From Methylotenera sp. (GTDB taxonomy: Bacteria > Pseudomonadota > Gammaproteobacteria > Burkholderiales > Methylophilaceae), in assembly GCA_027310735.1 (NCBI GenBank), contig DAIDAH010000081.1, positions 1 to 10,897 on the forward strand: a stretch of 10,897 nt of DNA. Direction: 5' to 3'. The position numbers and the translations under genes are program-made. Every line of letters starts with the position of its first letter. The stretch's first letter is position 1. Positions 1 to 6,535 of this stretch are shown piece after piece. A model generated the notes under the pieces. It did not search any database, was not told the DNA's origin, and saw only the letters and a list, made by a program, of their open reading frames with translations.

Positions 1-624
1 TTGACAGACCATACGCCAAAGCCACTATTGCAAGTTGGCGGTAAGCCGCTCATTGTTTGGCATTTGGAGCGTTTAGCCCGTGCGGGCTTTACAGAGATTG
101 TCATTAATCATGCCCATTTAGGTGCACAGATTGAACAAAGCCTCGGTAATGGTAGTCAGTGGAATGTGTCCATTCAATATAGTCCAGAAGCCATTGCGCT
201 GGAAACCGCGGGTGGCATTGCTAATGCCCTGCCTTTATTGGGTGACGCGCCCTTCCTGGTGGTGAATGGCGATATATTTATCGATATTGATTTTTCGCCA
301 CTTAAACTACATGCACCTAATCTTGCGCATTTGGTGATGGTGGATAATCCGCCGCAACACGCACAAGGTGACTTTGCGCTGGTAGGCAAGCAATTGATGC
401 CTGAAGGCGAAATAAAATTGACTTTTTCTGGTGTAGGTATTTACGAACCGAGCTTGTTTGCGATGATAGAAAAAGGCCAGCCAGCCAAGCTAGCCCCCAT
501 TTTGCGCGCGGCAATGCTTAAACAACAGGTGTCCGCTGAACATTATCAAGGTGAGTGGCACGATATCGGCACGCCGGAGCGGCTACAGCGCTTAAATCAG
601 CAATTACTGGGTAACTCTAATTAG
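1..624 (+). CDS. murU: N-acetylmuramate alpha-1-phosphate uridylyltransferase, 5' partial
   Basis: Cytoplasmic sugar-nucleotide transferase that makes UDP-MurNAc from MurNAc-1-phosphate and UTP in the AmgK/MurU cell-wall recycling route, which bypasses de novo UDP-MurNAc synthesis (family knowledge). The reading frame is open at the left edge and begins inside the conserved LTDHTPKPLL stretch. The leading TTG is therefore an internal Leu codon, not a start. About 17 N-terminal residues with the GxGxRxRPLT nucleotide-binding signature are missing. Visible motifs, numbered from the window edge, are LETAGGI at 67-73, the metal-binding VNGDIF at 88-93 and WHDIGTPERL at 186-195 near the C-terminus. 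Nucleotidyltransferases for mannose-1-P or glucose-1-P are the alternatives, but the short length (about 224 residues when complete) and NHAHLG wording favour MurU. amgK would be expected just upstream, outside the window. pepP follows after 18 bp. Confidence 0.85.
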   Translation: MTDHTPKPLLQVGGKPLIVWHLERLARAGFTEIVINHAHLGAQIEQSLGNGSQWNVSIQYSPEAIALETAGGIANALPLLGDAPFLVVNGDIFIDIDFSPLKLHAPNLAHLVMVDNPPQHAQGDFALVGKQLMPEGEIKLTFSGVGIYEPSLFAMIEKGQPAKLAPILRAAMLKQQVSAEHYQGEWHDIGTPERLQRLNQQLLGNSN

Positions 625-642
625 CAAAAAAATGGTGTAACT

Positions 643-1950
643 ATGTCCGATATGCAAGAACTTAAAAACCGTCGTCAGCAATTGATGCAAACAATGGATG
701 TCGGCATTGCCGTAATCCCTACTGCGCCAGAGGCGATTCGTAATCGCGATAGTCATTACCCATACCGATTTGATAGTTACTTTTACTATTTGTCAGGCTT
801 TAAAGAACCTGAGTCTGTATTAGTGTTGATTGCAGGCACCACGCCTAAAAGCATCTTGTTCTGCCGTGATAAAGACATGGAGCGTGAGATTTGGGATGGC
901 TTTCGCTATGGCGCAGATGCCGCTCGTGAAGCGTTAGGCTTTGATGAGGCTTATTCAATCAGTGAGCTAGATGCAGTCATGCTGAAACTATTGGCTAATC
1001 AACCAAAGTTGTTTTTTAGCTTGGGCGATAGCGCAGCTTGGGATGCACGCGTGACAGGTTGGCTGAATAGCCTACGCAGTCAGGCTCGAAACGGTGTGAG
1101 CGTGCCCGATGATATGGTTGATGTGCGCAAACTGGTAGATGAAATGCGTTTGTATAAATCACCTGTGGAGCAGGCCATTATGCGCCGCTCTGCGGATATT
1201 GCTGCTGCTGCACATAATCGCGCCATGCAATTTACCAAGTCTGGCATGATGGAGTATGAGGTCGAAGCGGAATTTCTGCATGAGTTCTATCGCAAAGGTG
1301 CGCAATCGCCAGCGTATACCAGCATTGTTGCTGGCGGCGCTAATGCTTGCACTTTGCATTACAACGCCAATAATACACAACTCAATGCTGGTGACTTATT
1401 GTTGATCGACGCGGGTTGTGAGCTAGATGGCTATGCGTCTGACATCACACGTACATTTCCTATCAATGGAAAATTCAGCGCGGCACAAAAGGATGTTTAT
1501 GAGTTGGTGTTAGCGGCGCAGTACGCAGCGATTGCAAAAGTCAGCCCACAACAACATTGGAATGCGCCACATGAGGCCGCGCTCGACGTGCTGATTCAGG
1601 GCTTTATCGATTTTGGCTGGTGCAAAGGCAGTAAAGATGCGGTGTTAGAGAGTGGCGCTTACCGACAGTTTTATATGCATCGCACTGGGCATTGGTTGGG
1701 TCTGGATGTGCATGATGCTGGCGAGTACAAGGATAAGCAAGGTGATTGGCGGATATTGTCACCAGGTATGGCCTTGACTGTGGAGCCGGGTTGTTACATT
1801 CGTCCGGCTGATAATGTAACCAAAGACTTTTGGAATATCGGCATTCGTATCGAAGATGACGTTTTGGTCACGCAGCAAGGTTGTGAAGTGATTACTGCTA
1901 AAGCCGTGAAAACGGTGACGGATATTGAAGCTTTAATGAAAGCTAATTAG
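643..1950 (+). CDS. pepP: Xaa-Pro aminopeptidase (aminopeptidase P, M24B family)
   Basis: Cytoplasmic metallopeptidase that removes the N-terminal residue from peptides with proline in position two. It has 435 residues, close to E. coli PepP. An AMP_N-type domain covers about 1-140 and a pita-bread catalytic domain about 175-420. The five dinuclear-metal ligands are visible: D256 (in LLLIDAG), D267 (in YASDITRTF), H350 (in HRTGHWLG), E381 (in TVEPG) and E404 (in RIEDD). The supporting histidines H239, H346 and H357 are present, so it should be active. The ATG at 643 is chosen because it gives the expected N-terminus 18 bp after murU. Only a weak GGTG lies upstream, so coupled translation from murU is likely. 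Its TAG stop directly abuts the TTG that opens ubiH, in the same frame. Every Arg codon is CGN, unlike the genes further downstream. Confidence 0.95.
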   Translation: MSDMQELKNRRQQLMQTMDVGIAVIPTAPEAIRNRDSHYPYRFDSYFYYLSGFKEPESVLVLIAGTTPKSILFCRDKDMEREIWDGFRYGADAAREALGFDEAYSISELDAVMLKLLANQPKLFFSLGDSAAWDARVTGWLNSLRSQARNGVSVPDDMVDVRKLVDEMRLYKSPVEQAIMRRSADIAAAAHNRAMQFTKSGMMEYEVEAEFLHEFYRKGAQSPAYTSIVAGGANACTLHYNANNTQLNAGDLLLIDAGCELDGYASDITRTFPINGKFSAAQKDVYELVLAAQYAAIAKVSPQQHWNAPHEAALDVLIQGFIDFGWCKGSKDAVLESGAYRQFYMHRTGHWLGLDVHDAGEYKDKQGDWRILSPGMALTVEPGCYIRPADNVTKDFWNIGIRIEDDVLVTQQGCEVITAKAVKTVTDIEALMKAN

Positions 1951-3129
1951 TTGCAAGACGCGCTTAAAAATACGGGTAATATTGTCATCGTCGGTGGTGG
2001 CCCGGTGGGTGCTGTACTGGCGTTGCTGCTGGCTAAGCAAGGCATTGCCTGTACGGTGCTGGAGGCGCGTAAGCAGGGAGCCGCATTTACGGAGAGTCGC
2101 GCTTTGGCGCTGTCGTTTGGCAGTCGCCGCATTCTTGAGAGGCTAGGCATTTGGCCGCAACTCTCACCACGTGCCACTGCTATCAATACTATTCATGTTT
2201 CGCAAAAAGGCAGTATCGGACGCAGTGTGTTGCATGCGCATGATTATCAGCAAGAAGCGCTCGGTTATGTGTTGTCTTACGGCGCATTAAGTGAGGCTTT
2301 AGATACTGCACTTGCTGAGCAGCCAGAAGTTAACTTTATCTTCGAGGCCAGCGCTGAAACCATTACCCACAATACAACCCAAGCCAGTGTGACTTATTCG
2401 CACCAGAACCAATCTCACACACTTGATAGCACATTGCTTGTGCTGGCAGATGGTGGCCGTAGTTTAGATGAAATTGCCGGTTTAACGCGTGAAACCAAAG
2501 AGTATGGCCACGATGCGCTGATTACAAAGGTGCGTGCTGAGTTGCCACACAATAATATCGCTTATGAGCGATTCACTACAAACGGCCCGATGGCATTGCT
2601 GCCTAATGGTGAGCGTGATTTCTCATTGGTATGGACAGGTAGAAAAGATTTAATAGAGCCGTTGTTAACACTAAGTGACGACGCATTCTTAGCGCAGTTT
2701 CACGCCCAATTTGGCGACAGAGTTGGGCGCTTTTTAAGTGTAGAAAAACGCATGTGCTTTCCATTAAGGCTATCACAACTCAAAACGAGCAATACTCAGC
2801 ATCTAGTGGTAATCGGAAACGCAGCCCAAACCATGCATCCTGTGGCAGGACAAGGCTTCAATGTAGGATTACGTGATGCAGGGGCTTTAGCAAAGCAGAT
2901 TGCTATTACACCTGTACTGGAATTAGGTTCAAGTGAGATGTTGGCAACCTATCAAACAAGCCGTAAAACAGATACTAGAAATGGCTTACTGTTTACAGAT
3001 TTTTTAGTAAATATCTTCTCTAACGATATTCTAGGCATGCCTGCATTAAGAAGCACAGGCTTAGGTTTATTTGATTTATTGAAGCCAGTAAAAAAGCATC
3101 TGGTAAGCAAAATGAGTTTTGGTAAATGA
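1951..3129 (+). CDS. ubiH: 2-octaprenyl-6-methoxyphenol hydroxylase (FAD monooxygenase)
   Basis: Flavoprotein monooxygenase of ubiquinone biosynthesis, acting on the prenylated phenol ring in the membrane-associated Ubi complex (family knowledge). Its 392 residues include the FAD-binding GGGPVG at 15-20 with the acidic VLEAR end of the Rossmann fold at 36-40, the DG motif in VLADGG at 164-169, and the second FAD motif GNAAQTMHPVAGQGFN at 289-304. The Asn in GNAAQ replaces the Asp of most relatives. As I recall, E. coli UbiH has the same GNAAQT wording, so this separates it from UbiF/UbiI. The start is taken as TTG at 1951, the first possible start after the pepP stop. No clear Shine-Dalgarno is visible, which points to termination-reinitiation. 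The first half uses almost only CGN for Arg (one AGG, R64), while AGA/AGG becomes common from R231. It overlaps the next gene by 4 bp. Confidence 0.92.
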   Translation: MQDALKNTGNIVIVGGGPVGAVLALLLAKQGIACTVLEARKQGAAFTESRALALSFGSRRILERLGIWPQLSPRATAINTIHVSQKGSIGRSVLHAHDYQQEALGYVLSYGALSEALDTALAEQPEVNFIFEASAETITHNTTQASVTYSHQNQSHTLDSTLLVLADGGRSLDEIAGLTRETKEYGHDALITKVRAELPHNNIAYERFTTNGPMALLPNGERDFSLVWTGRKDLIEPLLTLSDDAFLAQFHAQFGDRVGRFLSVEKRMCFPLRLSQLKTSNTQHLVVIGNAAQTMHPVAGQGFNVGLRDAGALAKQIAITPVLELGSSEMLATYQTSRKTDTRNGLLFTDFLVNIFSNDILGMPALRSTGLGLFDLLKPVKKHLVSKMSFGK

Positions 3130-4352
3130 CAAATAAAAAAGCTAATATACATTGCGACATTACCATCGTAGGCGCCGGTTTGGTCGGATTAGCTGCGGCA
3201 GTTGCGTTGCAGCAAGAAGGTTATGCCGTGACGTTGGTAGACGCTCAACATCCTATTAATTCTAGCGAAGAACTAGATGCCAATAGCCAAGATGTTACGC
3301 AAAACTGGGATCAGCGAATTTACGCAATCAGCCCCAGAAATGCACTATGGCTAACTAGTTTAGGTGCATGGCCGTTGCTGGACTCTACGCGCATCTGCAA
3401 AATGCAGGGCATGGAAATTTGGGATGATGCAGCGCAAGAACCTCTGTCATTATCGGCTGACGATGCCAACGCAGAATACCTTGGCTTTATAGTCGAAGAA
3501 AAAGCCTTAAAACAGGCCCTCTCGCAGCGTGCAGAGGCTCTGAGAGTAGGTACTTACTTTGCATCACCATGCGCTAATCTTAATATAAGCGGGCATCAAA
3601 CAATATTGCATTTAGCAAACAATCAAGTGATAGAAAGCGAACTACTATTAGCTGCAGACGGTGCCAACTCATGGGTGCGTCAGCAAATGGATATTGCGGT
3701 ACAGGAAAAACCATATCATCAAACCGCTATTGTTGCGAATTTTGTGGTTGAGAAATCACATGCCAATATCGCCAGACAATGGTTTACACAAGATGCTACC
3801 GGCGAAAGCTACATCATGGCTTGGCTACCCTTACCAGATAAAAAAGTTTCTATTGTATGGTCTGTATCTACGCAATATGCAGAAACTTTGCTAAACCTCA
3901 CAGACGCAGAGTTTACCGAACAAGTAATGGCCGCAGGAAGTCATCGGCTAGGTGAATTTAAGCTACTGGACTCTCCCACAGCATTTCCACTTATCCTCAA
4001 AAAATCGGACGTATTTACGCAAGATTGTGTTGTACTAATTGGCGATGCAGCACACCGCATTCACCCTATGGCTGGGCAAGGTGTGAACTTAGGCTTTAGA
4101 GATGTTATGGACTTGCTGGAAATATTAAAAACAAAAAGTCCTTATCAATCCGTGCATGATAACAGCCTGTTAAAACGCTATACACGGATAAGAAAGGCCG
4201 ATATGCTCAATATGCTTATGCTAACGGATGGCCTTTATTATTTATTTGAAAATCACCACCATACGCTGAAGAAAATTAGACAATGGGGGTTTTTAATGGC
4301 TAAGTCCAAAATTGCAAAAAAAACGCTGGTAGCAAACGCCATTGCACTTTAA
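3126..4352 (+). CDS. second ubiquinone-biosynthesis FAD hydroxylase, UbiF/UbiI type
   Basis: UbiH/UbiF/COQ6-family monooxygenase of 408 residues, expected to hydroxylate another carbon of the ubiquinone ring. Seen directly: FAD Rossmann motif GAGLVG at 16-21 with acidic end LVDAQ at 37-41, conserved QRIYAIS at 63-69, DG motif LAADGANSWVR at 175-185, and GDAAHRIHPMAGQGVNLGFRD at 306-326. The Asp in GDAAH marks it as UbiF/UbiI-like rather than UbiH. Synteny with the E. coli pepP-ubiH-ubiI cluster favours UbiI (C5), whereas the C-terminal tail, ending in Leu, reads more like my memory of UbiF (C6). I therefore give no symbol. UbiM-like or dual-position activity is also possible. The ATG overlaps the ubiH stop (ATGA), indicating coupled translation and roughly equal synthesis. 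The segment between motif one and QRIYAIS (about 42-62) is long and acidic. Confidence 0.88.
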   Translation: MTNKKANIHCDITIVGAGLVGLAAAVALQQEGYAVTLVDAQHPINSSEELDANSQDVTQNWDQRIYAISPRNALWLTSLGAWPLLDSTRICKMQGMEIWDDAAQEPLSLSADDANAEYLGFIVEEKALKQALSQRAEALRVGTYFASPCANLNISGHQTILHLANNQVIESELLLAADGANSWVRQQMDIAVQEKPYHQTAIVANFVVEKSHANIARQWFTQDATGESYIMAWLPLPDKKVSIVWSVSTQYAETLLNLTDAEFTEQVMAAGSHRLGEFKLLDSPTAFPLILKKSDVFTQDCVVLIGDAAHRIHPMAGQGVNLGFRDVMDLLEILKTKSPYQSVHDNSLLKRYTRIRKADMLNMLMLTDGLYYLFENHHHTLKKIRQWGFLMAKSKIAKKTLVANAIAL

Positions 4353-4382
4353 TGTATGGCATTAAGTAAAATTAAAACGAAC

Positions 4383-4388
4383 GAAGGA
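4383..4388 (+). promoter_or_regulatory. ribosome binding site of dsbC
   Basis: GAAGGA lies 8 nt before the ATG at 4397. It is the clearest Shine-Dalgarno in the plus-strand gene block, and it decides the start over the in-frame ATG at 4427. The 44-bp gap before dsbC holds no convincing promoter, so dsbC may be read with the ubi genes while having its own translation signal. Confidence 0.7.
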
Positions 4389-4396
4389 AAATTAGT

Positions 4397-5164
4397 ATGA
4401 AGAACAATCGTAAGGCGGCTTACAGCATGTTACCTACAGTGAGCACGCTGAAAAAGTTAGTAGGCTTCACATTATTAAGTGCATTTGCAGTAACAGCAAT
4501 GGCTGATGAAGCCAGCGTCAAAAAAGCGATAGAGGTTGCCTACCCAAAGTTTAAAGTAGAGAGCGTGACCAAAAGCGGATATGCCGGACTATATGAAGTA
4601 TTCATGGGCGGGCAAATCATTTATACCGATGAAAAAGCATCATTTTTGATTGCAGAAGGACATTTGGTTGATATAAAGACAAAAAAAGATATTACTGGCG
4701 AACGCATGGAGGAGTTGACTAAAGTGGACTTTGCAAGCCTACCGCTAGCGCAAGCAATTAAAGTGGTTAAAGGCAATGGGAGCCGAAAATTGGTAGTATT
4801 CTCTGATGTTGATTGCCCTTATTGCAAACGCCTAGAACAAAATGAACTGACCAATATCACAGATGTCACTATTTATACTTTTCTTTATCCGATTGCTAGC
4901 TTGCACCCTGATGCTGCAAATAAATCAAAGTTAATATGGTGCGCATCAAATCGTACGAAAGCATGGCAAGACTGGATTTTGAACAATCAGCTGCCTAAAA
5001 CAACTGGCACTTGTGACGTTCCATTGGAAAAAGTAGGTGAGTTAGCAAGAAAAATCGGTGTTACAAGCACGCCAACCTTATTTTTTGCTGATGGAAAACG
5101 TATGTTAGGTGCTCAACCTCATCAGGAAATCGAGCGCGCATTAGATGTTGCATCAAAAAAATAG
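4397..5164 (+). CDS. dsbC: thiol:disulfide interchange protein DsbC (periplasmic disulfide isomerase)
   Basis: Periplasmic isomerase that reshuffles wrong disulfides and is kept reduced by DsbD (family knowledge). The 255-residue precursor has a basic n-region, a hydrophobic core at about 21-34 and a likely signal-peptidase site after AMA (34-36), leaving about 219 residues. The mature N-terminal part (37-100) matches the DsbC dimerisation domain. A thioredoxin-like domain carries the active site CPYC at 140-143, a cis-Pro loop at T225-P226, and a second Cys pair, C182 and C206, matching the structural disulfide of E. coli DsbC. The active-site dipeptide is Pro-Tyr rather than the Gly-Tyr of E. 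coli DsbC. DsbG also has CPYC, but overall length and the second Cys pair favour DsbC. It is the last gene of the plus-strand block and is followed by a strong terminator. Confidence 0.93.
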   Translation: MKNNRKAAYSMLPTVSTLKKLVGFTLLSAFAVTAMADEASVKKAIEVAYPKFKVESVTKSGYAGLYEVFMGGQIIYTDEKASFLIAEGHLVDIKTKKDITGERMEELTKVDFASLPLAQAIKVVKGNGSRKLVVFSDVDCPYCKRLEQNELTNITDVTIYTFLYPIASLHPDAANKSKLIWCASNRTKAWQDWILNNQLPKTTGTCDVPLEKVGELARKIGVTSTPTLFFADGKRMLGAQPHQEIERALDVASKK

Positions 5165-5190
5165 ATATTAAAAAAACATATAATGTTGTC

Positions 5191-5223
5191 AAGAGGTGAC
5201 CATTTTAATGGTCACCTCTTTTT
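5191..5223 (+). terminator. Rho-independent terminator after dsbC
   Basis: A perfect 13-bp inverted repeat (AAGAGGTGACCAT at 5191-5203 and its complement at 5208-5220) has a 4-nt TTTA loop and a T-run at 5219-5223. It lies 27 bp after the dsbC stop and between convergent genes. For minus-strand transcripts from pilC the same hairpin forms, but only TT follows it at once, so it should work best for dsbC. A T-rich stretch further on could still let it act on pilC. Confidence 0.88.
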
Positions 5224-5261
5224 AAATAAGCTTGCGTGTATTAGACGCAGAATCAAACAGG

Positions 5262-6485
5262 TTAGCCACCGACAACTTGCCCCAACTTGAAGATTGGAAG
5301 ATACAAGGCAACAACCAGCCCACCAATTAGCGTCCCTAGTACAACCATTATTATGGGCTCCATCAAGCTTGCCATTGCATCAACAGCATCATCGACTTCA
5401 GCCTCAAAAAAGTCCGCAACTTTCCCCAACATAGAGTCCAATGCACCCGACTCTTCACCAATCGCGGTCATTTGCAATACCATATTTGGGAAGACATCAG
5501 CATTTTGCATCGCAACAGTTAAACTAGTACCAGTACTAATTTCACTTTGAATCTTCTTAGTCGCATCATAGTAAACACGATTGCCCGCGGCACCTGCAAC
5601 AGAGTCTAAGGCTTCAACTAATGGCACACCTGCGGTAAACATAGTTGCTAATGTGCGCGACCACCTAGCAATGGTTGCTTTTCTAACCAATGGTCCAAAT
5701 ACAGGCGCCTTAAGAATCAACCTATCCATTGTGGACTGCATACTCAATGAGCGCTTCCATGTGTAAAAGAAAAACCACACCCCAAAACCAATTGAGCCAA
5801 AAATGGCCCACCACCACTGTACAAAGGCATCCGAAATAGCCATCACAACTAGCGTTGGCCCAGGCAAGTCGGCGCCAAAACTACTAAACAGATCCTTAAA
5901 AGCAGGAACTACAAAAATCATAATGACAGAAGTGATTACAAAAGCCACAACTACAATTGAGGCAGGATAAACCAGTGCAGATTTAATTTTTGATTTAATC
6001 CCAATGATTTTTTCTTTATAGGTTGCTAAACGATCAAGCAGTGTATCTAAAATACCAGCCTGCTCACCAGCGCCAATCAAATTACAGAAAAGTGTATCAA
6101 AATATAATGGGTACTTACGAAATGCAGCACTTAAGCTACTGCCAGTTTCAACATCAGACTTAATGTCACTTAGTAGTTTAGAAACCGCCGGATTGCTATG
6201 TCCTTTACCCACAATATCAAATGTTTGCAACAACGGCACGCCAGCCTTCATCATGGTAGCAAGTTGACGTGTGAAGAGCGTTACATCTTTATCTGTTACT
6301 TTACCTTTATTAACAAAACTACTTTGTTTTTTAACCTTGACCCCAGTAATGCCTTGACGTCTTAATGTGGCACTAACAAATGAGTCACCAGAGGCTTTCA
6401 TTTCACCTTTGACTACTTTACCTTTTTTGTCTTTACCTTCCCAAAGGTAAGTCATCTCTTTTGTGGCTTTAGCATTAGCTGCCAT
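5262..6485 (-). CDS. pilC: type IV pilus inner-membrane platform protein PilC
   Basis: Polytopic inner-membrane protein that links the pilus motor ATPases to pilin assembly. Its 407 residues are the usual PilC length. The N-terminus carries the typical YLWEGKDKKGK opening (13-23). Two T2SSF domains follow, at about 70-194 and 272-395, each starting with an RxLATM-AGVPL segment (FTRQLATMMKAGVPL at 71-85 and WSRTLATMFTAGVPL at 275-289), which shows the internal duplication. Hydrophobic membrane segments are at about 172-194, 224-242 and 376-397. The second T2SSF copy has the GEESGALD motif at 343-350, mirrored by GEQAGILD in the first. GspF of type II secretion is the alternative, but the opening and the partner PilB favour the pilus. 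The gene lies 50 bp after pilB and converges with dsbC. An AGGG lies about 10 nt before the start. Confidence 0.93.
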   Translation of the reverse strand: MAANAKATKEMTYLWEGKDKKGKVVKGEMKASGDSFVSATLRRQGITGVKVKKQSSFVNKGKVTDKDVTLFTRQLATMMKAGVPLLQTFDIVGKGHSNPAVSKLLSDIKSDVETGSSLSAAFRKYPLYFDTLFCNLIGAGEQAGILDTLLDRLATYKEKIIGIKSKIKSALVYPASIVVVAFVITSVIMIFVVPAFKDLFSSFGADLPGPTLVVMAISDAFVQWWWAIFGSIGFGVWFFFYTWKRSLSMQSTMDRLILKAPVFGPLVRKATIARWSRTLATMFTAGVPLVEALDSVAGAAGNRVYYDATKKIQSEISTGTSLTVAMQNADVFPNMVLQMTAIGEESGALDSMLGKVADFFEAEVDDAVDAMASLMEPIIMVVLGTLIGGLVVALYLPIFKLGQVVGG

Positions 6486-6535
6486 AATAACGCCCTATAT
6501 TAATTGCTAGGTTTATTGATTGAAGCAGAGAAAAA

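Noticed and set aside
2815..2865. Asn instead of Asp in the second FAD motif of UbiH as a sign of inactivation
   Set aside because: From memory the same GNAAQT wording occurs in active E. coli UbiH, so it is a subfamily mark.
4342..4372. Promoter for dsbC (TTGCAC with TAAAAT)
   Set aside because: The spacing is about 19 bp and the -10 is weak; it overlaps the end of the upstream gene, and I cannot support it over read-through.
5233..5249. TGCGT ... ACGCA hairpin just after pilC as a pilC terminator
   Set aside because: The stem is only 5 bp and no T-run follows on the minus strand; the 13-bp hairpin nearby is far stronger.
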